A DNA stretch of 64,000 nt from Phytobacter diazotrophicus (GCA_004346725.1 SMDE01000009.1:1-64000), one strand, 5' to 3'; positions 48,274 through 62,509 are shown, counted from the stretch's first letter. Program-made: numbers and translations. Notes: generated by a model not told the origin, from the letters alone.

Positions 48274-49329
48274 TCAGTCATCGGATTCAGAAAAGCTTTT
48301 ACGCGTTTTTACTTGTGCCATGCTCTCAAGAATACGGTGATAATTTTCGAACCGCGTCCCGGCGATTTCGCCCTTGTCGACGGCTTCGCGGATGGCGCAG
48401 CCTGGGTCGCTGGCGTGTTTACAGTCACGGTATTTGCAGTGGCCGATATAGTCATGGAATTCGACAAAGCCGTTAGTAATTTGTTCCGGCTCCAGATGCC
48501 AGAGTCCAAATTCACGCACCCCAGGAGAATCAATCACATCGCCGCCGTGCGGGAAGTGATAAAGACGGGCGGCTGTCGTAGTGTGCTGGCCCAGACCGGA
48601 GTTATCAGAGACATCATTTGTCAGGATTTGGTCTTCATGCAGACCGAGCAGGGCGTTCAACAGGCTGGATTTGCCCACGCCAGACTGCCCGGCAAAAATA
48701 CTGATACGGTCAGTTAATGCGTCCTCAAGTGGCAGCAGCCCGTTCTGGGTATGGCTGGATACCATCAATACGCGATAACCGATTTTGCGGTAGATATCCA
48801 TCTGCTCATTGACGAAGGCCATGCCTTCATCGTCCAGCAGATCGATCTTGTTCAGCACGATCAGAGGTTCAACCTCCAACGCTTCGCAGGCCACCAGATA
48901 ACGATCGATAATATTGAGCGAGAGTTCCGGCAAAATGGCTGAAACGATCACGATCTGATCGATATTTGCCGCGATCGGTTTTACGCCATCGTAAAAGTCA
49001 GGGCGGGTCAGTACGGAAGTGCGATCGTGTACGGCTTCGACAATGCCTTTTACCGTCACCCCTTCCGCCGCCTCTTTGCCCGGACGCCAGACGACGCGGT
49101 CGCCGGTGACCAGTGAACGAATGGTACGACGAATATTGCAACGGTGTACGGTGCCATCCGCGGCTTCAACGTCCGCGTGCATGCCGAAGCGGCTGATCAC
49201 TATGCCCTCAGACGGCTCGCCAAACAGGTTGTCATCGTAGTCGGCTTTCTCCACAGACGTTTTTAACCGGCGCTGATGATTCGCGTTGACGCGGCGTTGC
49301 TGTCCTTTGGAGAGTTTATTTTTACTCAA
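48274..49329 (-). CDS. rsgA: ribosome small-subunit maturation GTPase RsgA
   Basis: A 351-residue circularly permuted GTPase (E. coli 350). It has an N-terminal OB fold, then G4 NKID, G1 [15 protein letters not shown] and G3 DSPGVREFG, and a C-terminal zinc finger (C-X4-C-X-H type, [14 protein letters not shown]). It acts late in 30S assembly. The TTG at 49329 gives the E. coli N-terminus ([21 protein letters not shown]), with CAGGAG upstream. It lies divergent from orn. Confidence 0.96.
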   Translation of the reverse strand: MSKNKLSKGQQRRVNANHQRRLKTSVEKADYDDNLFGEPSEGIVISRFGMHADVEAADGTVHRCNIRRTIRSLVTGDRVVWRPGKEAAEGVTVKGIVEAVHDRTSVLTRPDFYDGVKPIAANIDQIVIVSAILPELSLNIIDRYLVACEALEVEPLIVLNKIDLLDDEGMAFVNEQMDIYRKIGYRVLMVSSHTQNGLLPLEDALTDRISIFAGQSGVGKSSLLNALLGLHEDQILTNDVSDNSGLGQHTTTAARLYHFPHGGDVIDSPGVREFGLWHLEPEQITNGFVEFHDYIGHCKYRDCKHASDPGCAIREAVDKGEIAGTRFENYHRILESMAQVKTRKSFSESDD

Positions 49330-49435
49330 TCGTACTGGCTCCTGGTCGCCCCGGATGGGCAAAACCTTTATGATACACGCTATTTTAGATGAATATAGTC
49401 ACGCTGAATATGACGCGAGAAGGGTGGAAAATAGC

Positions 49436-49981
49436 ATGAGTGCAAATGAAAACAACCTGATTTGGATCGATCTGGAGATGACCGGGCTGAATCCGGAACG
49501 CGATCGTATTATTGAAATCGCGACCCTGGTTACCGACGCGAATCTGAATATCCTGGCGGAGGGGCCGACAATTGCGGTTCATCAGTCTGACGCTCAGCTG
49601 GCGTTGATGGATGACTGGAACGTACGTACCCACACTGGCAGCGGTCTGGTGGAGCGCGTCAAGGCGAGTCAGTTTGATGATCGCGCGGCAGAGCTGGCGA
49701 CCATCGAATTTCTGAAAGAGTGGGTGCCAGCGGGCAAGTCGCCAATTTGTGGCAACAGTATCGGTCAGGACCGTCGTTTTCTGTTTAAGTACATGCCGGA
49801 GCTGGAAGCTTACTTCCACTATCGTTATCTGGACGTCAGCACCTTAAAAGAGTTAGCGCGTCGCTGGAAACCGGAAATTCTCGACGGCTTCAAAAAACAG
49901 GGCACGCATCAGGCAATGGAAGATATCCGCGAGTCTGTGGCCGAGCTTTCCTACTATCGCGAACATTTTATTAAGCTGTAA
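49436..49981 (+). CDS. orn: oligoribonuclease
   Basis: A 181-residue DEDDh 3'-5' exonuclease, the exact E. coli length. Catalytic residues are in WIDLEMTG (D, E), [11 protein letters not shown] (D) and [10 protein letters not shown] (H, D). It degrades 2-5-nt RNAs, including pGpG, and is essential in E. coli. The ATG at 49436 gives [15 protein letters not shown]; upstream in-frame starts overlap the divergent rsgA promoter. Confidence 0.98.
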   Translation: MSANENNLIWIDLEMTGLNPERDRIIEIATLVTDANLNILAEGPTIAVHQSDAQLALMDDWNVRTHTGSGLVERVKASQFDDRAAELATIEFLKEWVPAGKSPICGNSIGQDRRFLFKYMPELEAYFHYRYLDVSTLKELARRWKPEILDGFKKQGTHQAMEDIRESVAELSYYREHFIKL

Positions 49982-50099
49982 AAAGAGTGCCCGGATGGAT
50001 GAAAAAGAGAGTAAGGTAGTCCGTCCGGTGCAAAAACAGGCAAGATGACGAATAATCGAGCACTTGAACGAAAAATTTAAAAAATCGTTTTCGGGGGGC

Positions 50100-50127
50100 T
50101 TGCAGGAGAAAGGAATTCTCGTATAAT
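50100..50127 (+). promoter_or_regulatory. promoter of the tRNA-Gly operon
   Basis: TTGCAG (50100-50105), a 16-bp spacer and TATAAT (50122-50127), followed by GCGCCTCCC, a GC-rich discriminator typical of stable RNA promoters, 58 bp before the first tRNA. Confidence 0.88.
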
Positions 50128-50184
50128 GCGCCTCCCGTGACGACACAGAAATGTGAAATTACGACAGCAAGAAAAATGATGTTT

Positions 50185-50260
<76 letters not shown>

Positions 50261-50332
50261 AAATTTGAATGCACCATCAATCGCCGGTATGCACGTGTAG
50301 CCAAGCTGTTGCAACGTGAAACCAGAGATTAT

Positions 50333-50408
<76 letters not shown>

Positions 50409-50444
50409 AAATTTGAAAAGTATCGAAAGATACGCACCACCCAA

Positions 50445-50520
<76 letters not shown>

Positions 50521-50538
50521 AATTTTTACTCCATTAAA

Positions 50539-50787
50539 TTATCCACAGCGGAAAGCACATGCTGCGGACGATTTTTTTCGTCCTTACATATTCTTGTAAA
50601 CAGACTTATCCACAGAACGCCTGCCTTCATTTGAAATCCCAATCGCTTCGCCTAGTGAATAGTATTAATTTAACTTACTGAATTTTTTAATAAAAAATTC
50701 ATCTTAAATTGTTAATGGGATCACTTGACGATTTTGTGGGCATTGAAACGCAATGCGTTTTTAATTTTATTCACAAGCTGTGGATGT
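50539..50787. promoter_or_regulatory. datA: datA-like cluster of DnaA boxes
   Basis: Between the tRNA-Gly genes and queG, where E. coli keeps the DnaA-titrating locus datA. Two perfect TTATCCACA boxes (50539-50547, 50606-50614), one TTATTCACA (50767-50775, fits TTATNCACA) and a weaker inverted TGTGGATGT (50779-50787). The region is AT-rich between boxes. datA with IHF promotes hydrolysis of DnaA-ATP after initiation. I found no convincing IHF consensus by eye. A small hairpin (GGACGA/TCGTCC at about 50567-50584) is also present. Confidence 0.75.
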
Positions 50788-50788
50788 C

Positions 50789-51926
50789 TCAGGCGTCACG
50801 TATTAACCCCTTTTCGATGACCCTCACAAGGCGTTGTTTCTTCGGCGTCTGTACTTCCACCACGCAGGCATTTCGTTTTTCCACCTGTTGCGCAATGGCC
50901 CATTCTATATGTTCATCAAGAAGTGGGTGCTCACCCCGGCGTTGTTCCAGCGCACGTATATTTGCTTCATCCCAGGGGGCGTTACCCAGCGCGACGGCAA
51001 TATTACGCAGCCAGCGTAGATGACCGATACGGCGAATCGCCGAGCCTTCCGTTACTTTCAAAAACCAGCTCTCGCTCCATGCAAACAATTCAATCAGTTC
51101 CGGCGAATGCAGCGCCTTGCGCGGGCTGAAATCTGCTTCATCTGTTAATTGCGAGAAACGGTTCCACGGGCAAATAAGCTGACAGTCGTCGCAGCCATAG
51201 ATGCGGTTACCGATTAACGGGCGGAATTCCTCTGGAATCGCCCCTTCCAGCTCAATGGTGAGATAAGAGATGCAGCGGCGTGCATCGACCGTATAGGGCT
51301 CGACAATCGCCCCGGTCGGGCAAATGGTGAGGCAGGCCACGCAGCGACCACAATCCTCTTCAACGGGCTGATCGACAGGCAGGGGCAAATCAATGAGTAA
51401 CTCGCCGAGGAAGAAGAATGACCCGGCCTGGCGATTAAGAATAAGTGAGTGCTTACCTACCCAGCCAAGCCCGGCTTTTTCAGCTAATGGGCGTTCAAGG
51501 ATGGGCGCAGAATCCACAAACGGTCTAAAATTCAGCGAAGCACAATGCTGCTGGATCTTTTCACCGAGTTGCTTTAATCGGTTACGTAGCAGTTTATGAT
51601 AATCGCGTCCCAGCGCGTAGCGGCTGACATAGCCCAGCGCCGGGTTTTTAAGTGTGCTGGCGAAGGCGGCATTTGCGGGGAGATAGTTCATTCTTACGCT
51701 GATAACCCGCAAGGTGCCGGGCAGAAGCTCGTGTGGACGGGCGCGCATCATGCCGTGTCGCGCCATCCACTCCATTTCGCCATGATATTGTTTGTCCAGC
51801 CATGCCTGCAGCTTAGGTTCGCTGGCGGAAAGGTCGGTGTCAGCGATACCGACCTGCTGAAAACCCAGTTCAGTGCCCCACTGTTTGATGCTGTGCGCTA
51901 ATTGATTGAGATCGAGGGGCTCTGAC

Positions 51927-51928
<2 letters not shown>
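50789..51928 (-). CDS. queG: epoxyqueuosine reductase QueG
   Basis: A 379-residue cobalamin-dependent enzyme, the E. coli length. Two 4Fe-4S clusters are encoded by CGRCVACLTICPTGAIVEP and CDDCQLICPWNRF. It makes queuosine from epoxyqueuosine in tRNA anticodons. The ATG at 51928 overlaps the divergent nnr ATG by two bases. An extended start 50 codons upstream would run through nnr and is rejected. Confidence 0.97.
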
Positions 51929-53907
<1,979 letters not shown>

Positions 53908-53923
53908 TCTAAGGGATGACGGG

Positions 53924-55264
53924 ATGATTTATCGCGTTAAAAGTTGGCTAATGACCGCACTGATTTTATTCAGCATGCAGGTCGGTGCGGCGAGTTTGTC
54001 AGATATTCAGGTTTCCAATGGGGATAACCAGGCCCGTATCACGTTCAGTTTTATGGGCGACCCGGAATATGCCTTTTCTCAGGAAGGGAAGCGAAGCGTT
54101 GCGCTGGATATCAAACAAACCGGTGTAATTCAGGGGTTGCCGCTCCAGTTCAGCGGTAACAATTTGGTCAGGAGCATTCGTTCGGGCACGCCGAAGGATA
54201 ACCAGTCGCTGCGATTGGTGGTCGATTTAACGCAAAACGGTAAAACGCGCGCGGTGAAACAGCAAAGCGGCTCAGGTTATACCGTGGTGTTTACCATTGA
54301 TGCCGATGTGCCGCCACCGCCTCCACCGCCAAAAGTGGTAGCGAAACGCGTTGAGGCGCCTGCCGTCACGCCGCAACCGGTGCAGACCCAACCCGGTCGT
54401 AATCCTTTTAGTGGCAGCAACGATCGCATCACCAGTGTCACCAGCAGCAATACGGCGGTTCGTCCTGCGGCACAGGCGCGTCCGGCTTCCGGGGACAGTA
54501 AAGTCATTATTGCTATCGATGCCGGGCACGGCGGGCAGGATCCTGGTGCGATTGGCCCTGGCGGCACTCAGGAGAAAAACGTCACTATCTCCGTGGCGCG
54601 TAAACTGCGTACTTTGCTGAATGACGACCCCATGTTCAAAGCCGTAATGACCCGCGATGGCGATTACTTTATCTCGGTGATGGGGCGTTCGGACGTGGCG
54701 CGTAAACAAAACGCAAACTTCCTGGTGTCGATTCATGCGGATGCCGCACCGAATCGCGATGCTACCGGCGCGTCCGTCTGGGTGCTTTCTAACCGTCGCG
54801 CCAACAGTGAAATGGCGGGCTGGCTTGAGCAGCATGAGAAACAGTCCGAACTGTTGGGCGGCGCGGGCGATGTGCTGGCGAACAGTCAGTCTGACCCCTA
54901 CCTGAGCCAGGCGGTGCTGGATTTACAATTCGGCCATTCTCAGCGTGTCGGTTATGATGTCGCCAGCAGTATGATCACTCAGCTTGCGCGTATTGGCGCG
55001 CTGCATAAGCGACATCCGGAACACGCAAGCCTTGGTGTACTTCGTTCGCCGGATATCCCGTCAGTGCTGGTTGAAACCGGGTTTATCAGTAACAACAGCG
55101 AAGAGCGTATGCTGGGCAGCGATGAATACCAGCAGCAGCTTGCGGAAGCAATCTACACGGGGCTGCGCAACTATTTCCTTGCACACCCTCTGCAATCTGC
55201 GCCGCAGGGGGGCAGTGGACAAATGGCTAACGCCGCAGCGCCCGCCAGCGGATTGCTTAATTAA
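53924..55264 (+). CDS. amiB: N-acetylmuramoyl-L-alanine amidase AmiB
   Basis: A 446-residue periplasmic amidase (E. coli 445). Signal peptide about 1-22 (ending VGAA), AMIN domain (about 23-130) that targets it to the septum, a proline-rich linker, then the zinc amidase domain with [30 protein letters not shown] and [12 protein letters not shown]. It splits daughter cells when activated by EnvC. The ATG at 53924 follows GGGATGACGGG, 16 bp after tsaE. Confidence 0.97.
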   Translation: MIYRVKSWLMTALILFSMQVGAASLSDIQVSNGDNQARITFSFMGDPEYAFSQEGKRSVALDIKQTGVIQGLPLQFSGNNLVRSIRSGTPKDNQSLRLVVDLTQNGKTRAVKQQSGSGYTVVFTIDADVPPPPPPPKVVAKRVEAPAVTPQPVQTQPGRNPFSGSNDRITSVTSSNTAVRPAAQARPASGDSKVIIAIDAGHGGQDPGAIGPGGTQEKNVTISVARKLRTLLNDDPMFKAVMTRDGDYFISVMGRSDVARKQNANFLVSIHADAAPNRDATGASVWVLSNRRANSEMAGWLEQHEKQSELLGGAGDVLANSQSDPYLSQAVLDLQFGHSQRVGYDVASSMITQLARIGALHKRHPEHASLGVLRSPDIPSVLVETGFISNNSEERMLGSDEYQQQLAEAIYTGLRNYFLAHPLQSAPQGGSGQMANAAAPASGLLN

Positions 55265-55273
55265 GGAGACTTC

Positions 55274-57124
55274 ATGCCGATTCAGGTTTTGCCGCCACAG
55301 CTTGCGAACCAAATCGCCGCAGGCGAAGTGGTGGAACGCCCTGCGTCGGTGGTGAAGGAACTGGTGGAAAACAGTCTGGATGCGGGTGCGACCCGCATCG
55401 ATATCGATATTGAACGCGGTGGGGCGAAGCTTATCCGCATTCGCGATAATGGCGGCGGTATTAAAAAAGATGAGCTGGCGCTGGCGCTGGCACGTCATGC
55501 CACCAGTAAAATTGCCTCGCTTGACGATCTTGAAGCCATCATCAGTCTGGGTTTTCGCGGTGAAGCGCTGGCCAGTATCAGCTCTGTCTCGCGTTTGACG
55601 CTCACCTCGCGCACCGCCGAACAGCAGGAGGCCTGGCAGGCTTATGCGGAAGGCCGCGATATGGACGTGACCGTTAAGCCTGCCGCTCATCCTGTTGGCA
55701 CCACCCTGGAAGTGCTTGACCTCTTCTATAACACCCCGGCGCGGCGTAAATTCATGCGCACCGAAAAAACCGAATTCGGCCATATTGATGAAGTCGTAAG
55801 ACGCATCGCGCTGGCGCGTTTTGATGTCATCATCAACCTGAGCCATAACGGTAAGATGATGCGTCAGTACCGTGCGGTGACTCAGAACGGGCAAAAAGAG
55901 CGTCGGCTGGGGGCTATTTGCGGTACTGCATTTCTGGAACAGGCGCTGGAAATCGAATGGCAGCATGGCGACCTGGCGCTACGTGGCTGGGTGGCTGAGC
56001 CCACGGCGACCACATCCGCGTTTGCTGAAATCCAGTATTGCTACGTCAATGGCCGCATGATGCGCGATCGCCTGATTAACCACGCGATTCGTCAGGCCTG
56101 TGAAGACAAGCTTGGGGCCGATCAGCAGCCTGCCTTTGTCCTCTATTTAGAGATAGACCCGCACCAGGTTGATGTGAATGTACACCCGGCAAAACATGAG
56201 GTGCGTTTTCACCAGTCAAGGCTGGTGCATGATTTTATCTACCAGGGTGTGCTGAGCGTGCTGCAACAGCAGACAGCAACCGCCTTGCCGCTGGAAGACG
56301 AACCTGCGCCGCGTCCGATACCGGAAAACCGCATCGCCGCCGGGCGCAATCACTTCGCAGAACCCTCTGTGATGCGCGAGCCTACGACGCGAGCGTCTGC
56401 TTCATCAGGGGCTGCTTCGGCAGGTTCCGCGCGTGCGCCTTCATGGCCAAACGCACAGCCGGGTTATCAGAAGCAGCAAGGCGCGCTGTACCGCCAGTTG
56501 CTGGAAACCCCGGCGGCGGAGCGTAAAGCGGATGTCGTAAAAGAAGCCGCTCCCGTTCTGGACGCGCACAGCCAGAGTTTTGGTCGGGTGCTGACGGTTG
56601 TCGCGCCTGCCTTTGCTTTGCTTGAGCGCGGCGGTCAGGTCGCATTACTGGCGTTGCCCGTGGCAGAACGCTGGCTGAGGCAGGCGCAATTGTCGCCGAC
56701 CGGCGGGCCGGTGTGCGGACAGCCGCTGCTCATTCCCGTGCGTCTGAAAGTATCCTCGCAAGAAAATGCCGCGTTAAAACGCGCGCAACCGGTACTGGCT
56801 GAAATGGGTATCGAATTTGTGCCGGATGGTCAACACGTTACGATTCGCGCCGTGCCTTTACCCTTACGCCAACAAAATTTACAAATCTTGATTCCTGAAC
56901 TGATAGGCTACCTGGCGCAGCAGACAGAGATTGATGCGGTGAATGTTTCCCACTGGCTGGCTCGCCATCTGGCGAGCGAACATACCCAGTGGAATATGGC
57001 GCAAGCCATTAGTCTGCTTACCGACGTCGAGCGTCTTTGTCCGCATCTGGTTAAGACCCCGCCAGATGGTTTGTTACAACCTGTTGATTTATCTATGGCG
57101 ATGAATGCCCTGAAACATGAGTGA
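55274..57124 (+). CDS. mutL: DNA mismatch repair protein MutL
   Basis: A 616-residue GHKL ATPase (E. coli 615): [31 protein letters not shown] and [13 protein letters not shown]. The variable Ala/Pro/Ser-rich linker (about 340-440) joins to the C-terminal dimerisation domain. It lacks an endonuclease motif, as expected in a MutH-using enterobacterium. It couples MutS to MutH. AAGGAG precedes the start; it lies 9 bp after amiB. Confidence 0.98.
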   Translation: MPIQVLPPQLANQIAAGEVVERPASVVKELVENSLDAGATRIDIDIERGGAKLIRIRDNGGGIKKDELALALARHATSKIASLDDLEAIISLGFRGEALASISSVSRLTLTSRTAEQQEAWQAYAEGRDMDVTVKPAAHPVGTTLEVLDLFYNTPARRKFMRTEKTEFGHIDEVVRRIALARFDVIINLSHNGKMMRQYRAVTQNGQKERRLGAICGTAFLEQALEIEWQHGDLALRGWVAEPTATTSAFAEIQYCYVNGRMMRDRLINHAIRQACEDKLGADQQPAFVLYLEIDPHQVDVNVHPAKHEVRFHQSRLVHDFIYQGVLSVLQQQTATALPLEDEPAPRPIPENRIAAGRNHFAEPSVMREPTTRASASSGAASAGSARAPSWPNAQPGYQKQQGALYRQLLETPAAERKADVVKEAAPVLDAHSQSFGRVLTVVAPAFALLERGGQVALLALPVAERWLRQAQLSPTGGPVCGQPLLIPVRLKVSSQENAALKRAQPVLAEMGIEFVPDGQHVTIRAVPLPLRQQNLQILIPELIGYLAQQTEIDAVNVSHWLARHLASEHTQWNMAQAISLLTDVERLCPHLVKTPPDGLLQPVDLSMAMNALKHE

Positions 57125-58067
57125 TGTAAGCAAGGCTGGCCTGCCTAAGGCTATTTTTTTGATGGGGCCGACGGCCTCTGGCAAAACGGCATTAGCCATT
57201 GAGTTACGTAAAGTTTTGCCAGTTGAGTTGATAAGCGTGGATTCAGCCCTTATCTATCAAGGGATGGATATTGGTACGGCGAAGCCGACTGCCGCTGAAT
57301 TACGCGCCGCTCCGCACCGGTTGTTGGATATCCTCGACCCGGCGCAGGCGTATTCCGCAGCCGATTTTCGCCGCGATGCGCTGGCTGCTATGGCGGAGAT
57401 TACCGCAGAAGGGCGCATCCCGCTGCTGGTTGGCGGTACGATGCTTTATTTTAAAGCACTGCTGGAAGGGTTGTCCCCTTTGCCATCAGCGGATCCAGCG
57501 GTACGAGCAGAGATTGAAAGACAAGCAGCAGAGCGTGGATGGGACGCGTTGCATCAGCAGCTACAGACTATTGATCCTGTAGCCGCAGCGCGAATCCATC
57601 CAAATGATCCGCAAAGGCTTTCCCGGGCACTGGAAGTTTTTTTCATTTCGGGTAAAACTTTAACAGATCTGACGCAAACGTCTGGAGATACTCTGCCGTA
57701 TCAGGTGCATCAGTTCGCCATCGCCCCGGCGAGCCGTGAACTGCTCCATCAGCGAATTGAGCAGCGTTTTCATCAGATGTTAGCTTCGGGTTTTGAAGCA
57801 GAAGTGCGGGCGCTTTTTGCTCGCGGAGATTTGCATACGGATATGCCTTCCGTTCGTTGTGTGGGTTATCGCCAGATGTGGTCGTATCTTGAAGGCGAAA
57901 TATCCTACGACGAAATGGTTTACAGAGGTGTTTGCGCCACGAGGCAGTTAGCAAAGCGGCAAATAACCTGGTTGCGTGGCTGGGATGGCGTTCACTGGTT
58001 AGACAGTGAAAAGCCGCAAGAGTCATACAACGAAGTGTTACAGGTTATTGGTGCGATCGCGAATTGA
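57117..58067 (+). CDS. miaA: tRNA dimethylallyltransferase MiaA
   Basis: A 316-residue enzyme, the E. coli length. P-loop [11 protein letters not shown] at 17-27; [43 protein letters not shown]. It adds the isopentenyl group to A37 of tRNAs reading UNN codons. Its start overlaps the mutL end by 8 bp. In E. coli, promoters for hfq lie within it, including a heat-shock one. Confidence 0.98.
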   Translation: MSDVSKAGLPKAIFLMGPTASGKTALAIELRKVLPVELISVDSALIYQGMDIGTAKPTAAELRAAPHRLLDILDPAQAYSAADFRRDALAAMAEITAEGRIPLLVGGTMLYFKALLEGLSPLPSADPAVRAEIERQAAERGWDALHQQLQTIDPVAAARIHPNDPQRLSRALEVFFISGKTLTDLTQTSGDTLPYQVHQFAIAPASRELLHQRIEQRFHQMLASGFEAEVRALFARGDLHTDMPSVRCVGYRQMWSYLEGEISYDEMVYRGVCATRQLAKRQITWLRGWDGVHWLDSEKPQESYNEVLQVIGAIAN

Positions 58068-58151
58068 ATGTGTACAATCAAGTTGTATCGTGCGCAAAAT
58101 TTTACGCAGTTTTCAGAACTCCCGGGTTCTAAGTACAAAACAAGCATATAA

Positions 58152-58469
<318 letters not shown>

Positions 58470-58543
58470 GGTTGATGGCTGTTTTTCCATGTCGGGGAGC
58501 CAGGATTCTGAGTTCCCCGCTGGTATTTTAGGAGAGTTTACGC

Positions 58544-59824
58544 TTGTTTGACCGTTATGAAGCCGGTGAGCAGGCGGTGCTGGTACACATCTATTTTTCG
58601 CAAGACAAAGATATGGAAGATCTCCAGGAGTTTGAATCTCTGGTCTCTTCCGCCGGTGTCGAAGCAATGCAGGTGATTACTGGTAGCCGTAAAGCACCGC
58701 ACCCTAAGTATTTTGTAGGTGAAGGTAAGGCTGTCGAAATTGCGGAAGCCGTAAAAGCGACAGGGGCTTCTGTTGTTTTATTTGATCACGCATTGAGTCC
58801 GGCCCAGGAACGTAATCTTGAAGCGTTATGTGAATGCCGGGTTATCGACCGTACAGGTCTGATATTAGATATTTTCGCCCAGCGTGCGCGTACCCATGAA
58901 GGTAAGCTGCAGGTTGAGCTGGCGCAGTTGCGCCATTTAGCGACGCGTTTAGTGCGTGGCTGGACCCACCTTGAAAGACAGAAGGGCGGGATTGGTTTGC
59001 GTGGCCCGGGTGAAACCCAGCTCGAAACCGACCGTCGTTTACTGCGTAATCGTATTATGCAAATCCTCTCGCGGCTTGAGAAAGTGGAAAAGCAGCGTGA
59101 ACAGGGACGCCGCTCGCGCATGAAAGCGGATATTCCAACGGTGTCGCTGGTGGGTTATACCAACGCCGGCAAATCCTCCCTGTTTAATCAGATAACCGAG
59201 GCCCAGGTGTACGCGGCGGATCAACTGTTCGCCACACTGGACCCGACCCTGCGTCGTATTGATGTTGCTGACGTAGGTGAAACCGTACTGGCGGATACCG
59301 TTGGGTTTATTCGTCATTTGCCACATGACCTGGTGGCGGCGTTTAAAGCGACGTTGCAGGAAACCCGGCAGGCGACGCTGCTATTGCATGTCATAGACGC
59401 GGCTGATGTGCGTGTCGCTGACAACATCGAGGCGGTGAACATTGTGCTTGAGGAGATCGACGCACATGAAATCCCGACGCTGCTGGTGATGAACAAGATC
59501 GATATGCTGGATGATTTTGAGCCGCGTATCGACCGTGATGATGAAAATAAACCGATTCGGGTGTGGCTTTCCGCTCAGACCGGAGTCGGCGTACCACTGT
59601 TATTCCAGGCTTTAACAGAGCGGCTGTCTGGCGAGGTTGCGCAGCATACGTTGCGTTTGCCGGCAAAAGAAGGTCGTCTGAGAAGTCGTTTTTATCAGCT
59701 TCAGGCCATCGAAAAAGAGTGGATGGAGGAAGACGGGAGTCTGGGCATACAGGTGCGTATGCCGATTGTGGACTGGCGTCGCCTCTGTAAACAAGAACCG
59801 GCACTGGAAGACTACGTCGTCTGA
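58544..59824 (+). CDS. hflX: ribosome-splitting GTPase HflX
   Basis: A 426-residue GTPase, the E. coli length. N-terminal HflX domain with [19 protein letters not shown]1 [13 protein letters not shown]3 DTVGF; G4 NKIDM. It rescues stalled ribosomes under heat stress. The start is TTG at 58544 ([10 protein letters not shown]) behind AGGAGAG, as in E. coli. Confidence 0.97.
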   Translation: MFDRYEAGEQAVLVHIYFSQDKDMEDLQEFESLVSSAGVEAMQVITGSRKAPHPKYFVGEGKAVEIAEAVKATGASVVLFDHALSPAQERNLEALCECRVIDRTGLILDIFAQRARTHEGKLQVELAQLRHLATRLVRGWTHLERQKGGIGLRGPGETQLETDRRLLRNRIMQILSRLEKVEKQREQGRRSRMKADIPTVSLVGYTNAGKSSLFNQITEAQVYAADQLFATLDPTLRRIDVADVGETVLADTVGFIRHLPHDLVAAFKATLQETRQATLLLHVIDAADVRVADNIEAVNIVLEEIDAHEIPTLLVMNKIDMLDDFEPRIDRDDENKPIRVWLSAQTGVGVPLLFQALTERLSGEVAQHTLRLPAKEGRLRSRFYQLQAIEKEWMEEDGSLGIQVRMPIVDWRRLCKQEPALEDYVV

Positions 59825-59964
59825 CCGGTTGGCCAGAAGGATTTTCCCCTTTGGGGGTACCTAAAATAATTTGGGTTGCATCGTGGCGGCAAATCAAGGC
59901 CGCCAACAAAGAGGCAGCCCAAAGCATGAAGGGTAAAACCGCATAACAAATATGGAGCACATAC

Positions 59965-61230
59965 ATGGCGTGGAATCAGCCCGGTAACAACGGACAAGAC
60001 CGCGACCCGTGGGGAAGCAGCAAACCAGGCGGCAACTCTGAGGGAAATGGAAACAAAGGCGGTCGCGATCAGGGGCCACCTGATCTGGATGATATCTTCC
60101 GTAAGCTGAGCAAAAAACTCGGCGGCCTGGGCGGTGGCAAAGGCACCGGTTCAGGTGGCGCAAGCCAACAACCTTCCGGCCCGCGTGGCCACGTTGGCGG
60201 CCGCATCGTCAGCATCGTCGCGGCTGCTGCCGTGATTATCTGGGCTGCCAGTGGGTTCTACACCATTAAAGAAGCGGAACGTGGCGTTGTGACCCGTTTC
60301 GGCAAATTCAGTCATCTGGTAGAGCCAGGTCTGAACTGGAAACCGACCTTTATCGATAACGTGACGGCGGTCAACGTCGAATCCGTTCGCGAGCTGGCGG
60401 CGTCCGGCGTGATGTTAACGTCTGATGAAAACGTCGTGCGCGTCGAAATGAACGTGCAGTACCGCGTGACCGATCCTGAACGTTACCTCTATAGCGTAAC
60501 CAGCGCGGATGACAGCCTGCGCCAGGCGACAGACAGCGCGCTGCGTGGCGTTATTGGTAAATACGGCATGGACCGCATTCTGACGGAAGGCCGTACCGTT
60601 ATCCGTAGCGATACCCAGCGTGAGCTGGAAGAGACCATCAGACCGTACAACATGGGTATCACCCTGCTGGACGTCAACTTCCAGGCGGCGCGTCCGCCAG
60701 AAGAGGTCAAAGCCGCCTTTGATGATGCGATTGCCGCACGTGAAAACGAGCAGCAATTCATCCGTGAAGCGGAAGCGTACACCAACGAAGTGCAGCCTCG
60801 TGCAAACGGTCAGGCGCAGCGTATCCTGGAAGAAGCGCGCGCGTACAAGACCCAAACCATTCTGGAAGCCCAGGGTGAAGTGGCTCGCTTTGCGAAGATT
60901 CTGCCTGAGTATAAAGCCGCACCGGAAATTACCCGTGAGCGTCTCTATATCGAGACCATGGAAAAAGTGCTGAGCCACACCCGTAAAGTGCTGGTCAACG
61001 ATAAAGGTGGCAACCTGATGGTTCTGCCGCTTGATCAGATGCTGAAAGGCGGGAATGCACCTGCGGCAAAGAGCGATAGCAGTGGCGCGAACAACCTTCT
61101 GCGCCTGCCGCCTGCGTCCTCTTCCGGTAACAGCGGTGCGAGCAATTCATCGTCTATCAGTCAGGGCGACATTATGGACCAACGCCGCGCTAACGCGCAG
61201 CGTAACGACTATCAGCGTCAGGGGGAATAA
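59965..61230 (+). CDS. hflK: FtsH regulator HflK
   Basis: A 421-residue SPFH/band-7 protein (E. coli 419). A Gly/Asn-rich N-terminal tail (MAWNQPGNNGQDRDPWGSSKPGG), one membrane segment (about 78-98) and a large periplasmic SPFH and coiled-coil domain. With HflC it forms a cage around the FtsH protease and tunes its activity. The 140-bp gap after hflX has possible pairing (GGGTTGC/GCAGCCC) but no clear terminator. Confidence 0.97.
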   Translation: MAWNQPGNNGQDRDPWGSSKPGGNSEGNGNKGGRDQGPPDLDDIFRKLSKKLGGLGGGKGTGSGGASQQPSGPRGHVGGRIVSIVAAAAVIIWAASGFYTIKEAERGVVTRFGKFSHLVEPGLNWKPTFIDNVTAVNVESVRELAASGVMLTSDENVVRVEMNVQYRVTDPERYLYSVTSADDSLRQATDSALRGVIGKYGMDRILTEGRTVIRSDTQRELEETIRPYNMGITLLDVNFQAARPPEEVKAAFDDAIAARENEQQFIREAEAYTNEVQPRANGQAQRILEEARAYKTQTILEAQGEVARFAKILPEYKAAPEITRERLYIETMEKVLSHTRKVLVNDKGGNLMVLPLDQMLKGGNAPAAKSDSSGANNLLRLPPASSSGNSGASNSSSISQGDIMDQRRANAQRNDYQRQGE

Positions 61231-61232
61231 CG

Positions 61233-62237
61233 ATGCGTAAGTCAGTTATCGCGATTATCATCATCGCGCTGGTGGTGCTCTACACCTCTATTTTTGTCGT
61301 AAAAGAGGGTGAACGCGGGATCAAATTCCAGTTCAGCAGCGTGGTGCGTGACGGCGATAAAAAGCCGGTAATTTATGAGCCTGGTCTGCATTTTAAAGTG
61401 CCTTTTATTCAGTCAGTTAAAATGATGGACGCGCGTATCCAGACGATGGATAACCAGGCCGATCGTTTCGTGACCAAAGAGAAGAAAGACCTGATTGTCG
61501 ACTCGTACATCAAGTGGCGGATCAGCGATTTCAGCCGTTACTTCCTGGCGACGGGCGGCGGTGACGTCTCTCAGGCGGAAGTACTGTTGAAACGTAAGTT
61601 CTCGGACCGTCTGCGTTCTGAAATTGGTCGCCTGGATGTCAAAGATATCGTGACCGACTCTCGTGGCCGCCTGACGCTGGAAGTGCGTGACGCGCTGAAC
61701 TCCGGTTCTGCGGGTACGGTAGACGAAGTGACAACGCCAGCGGCGGATAACGAAATCGCTAAAGCGGCGGAGCGCGTTCAGGCTGAAACCAACGGTAAAG
61801 TGCCGGTGGTGAACCCGAACAGTATGGCGGCGCTGGGTATTGAAGTTGTTGACGTGCGTATCAAGCAAATCAACCTGCCAACCGAAGTGTCGGAAGCGAT
61901 CTTCAACCGTATGCGCGCTGAGCGTGAAGCGGTTGCCCGTCGCCACCGTTCTCAGGGTCAGGAAGAGGCTGAAAAACTGCGCGCAGCGGCCGATTATGAA
62001 GTCACGAAGACACTGGCAGAATCTGAGCGTCAGGGCCGTATCCTGCGTGGTGAAGGCGATGCCGAAGCGGCGAAACTGTTTGCTGACGCCTTTAGTCAGG
62101 ATCCTGACTTCTACGCCTTTATCCGTAGCCTGCGTGCTTACGAAAGCAGTTTCCAGAGCAACCAGGATGTGATGGTGCTCAGCCCGGATAGCGATTTCTT
62201 CCGTTACATGAAGACACCGACTTCCGCGACACGTTAA
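61233..62237 (+). CDS. hflC: FtsH regulator HflC
   Basis: A 334-residue SPFH protein, the E. coli length, with an N-terminal membrane anchor (MRKSVIAIIIIALVVLYTSIFVV), SPFH domain and long helix with the conserved RAEREAVARRHRSQGQEEAEK. Starts 2 bp after the hflK stop. Partner of HflK in the FtsH cage. Confidence 0.97.
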   Translation: MRKSVIAIIIIALVVLYTSIFVVKEGERGIKFQFSSVVRDGDKKPVIYEPGLHFKVPFIQSVKMMDARIQTMDNQADRFVTKEKKDLIVDSYIKWRISDFSRYFLATGGGDVSQAEVLLKRKFSDRLRSEIGRLDVKDIVTDSRGRLTLEVRDALNSGSAGTVDEVTTPAADNEIAKAAERVQAETNGKVPVVNPNSMAALGIEVVDVRIKQINLPTEVSEAIFNRMRAEREAVARRHRSQGQEEAEKLRAAADYEVTKTLAESERQGRILRGEGDAEAAKLFADAFSQDPDFYAFIRSLRAYESSFQSNQDVMVLSPDSDFFRYMKTPTSATR

Positions 62238-62260
62238 ACTGACGTCTCGATTTTATAAGT

Positions 62261-62297
62261 AAAAACCACCGGTCCATCAGGGCGGTGGTTTTCTTTT
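62261..62297 (+). terminator. terminator after hflC
   Basis: AAAACCACC / GGTGGTTTT stem around CGGTCCATCAGGGC, followed by a T-run, between hflC and yjeT; some readthrough to yjeT is likely. Confidence 0.8.
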
Positions 62298-62311
62298 TAT
62301 AAGGATAAAAA

Positions 62312-62509
62312 ATGAACGCAACAATCTGGCTGGCACTGGCGCTCGTGTTGGTGTTTGAAGGGCTCGGTCCGATGCTTTATCCCCGAGCCTGGCGTCGCAT
62401 GATTGCCACGATGAGTACATTGCCAGACAACCTGCTGCGTCGCTTCGGAGGGGGTCTTGTGGTCGCCGGTATCGTTATCTACTACATGTTGAGGAAAACG
62501 ATTGGCTGA
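62312..62509 (+). CDS. yjeT: small inner-membrane protein YjeT (DUF2065)
   Basis: A 65-residue protein with two membrane segments (TIWLALALVLVFEGLGPMLYP and FGGGLVVAGIVIYYML), the E. coli YjeT length. It belongs to DUF2065, usually linked to hflKC and purA. Function unknown. TAAGGAT precedes the start. Confidence 0.95.
   Translation: MNATIWLALALVLVFEGLGPMLYPRAWRRMIATMSTLPDNLLRRFGGGLVVAGIVIYYMLRKTIG

Noticed and set aside
50700..51023. 104-residue frame through the datA-like region and the end of queG
   Set aside because: Antisense to queG and lacking a start signal.
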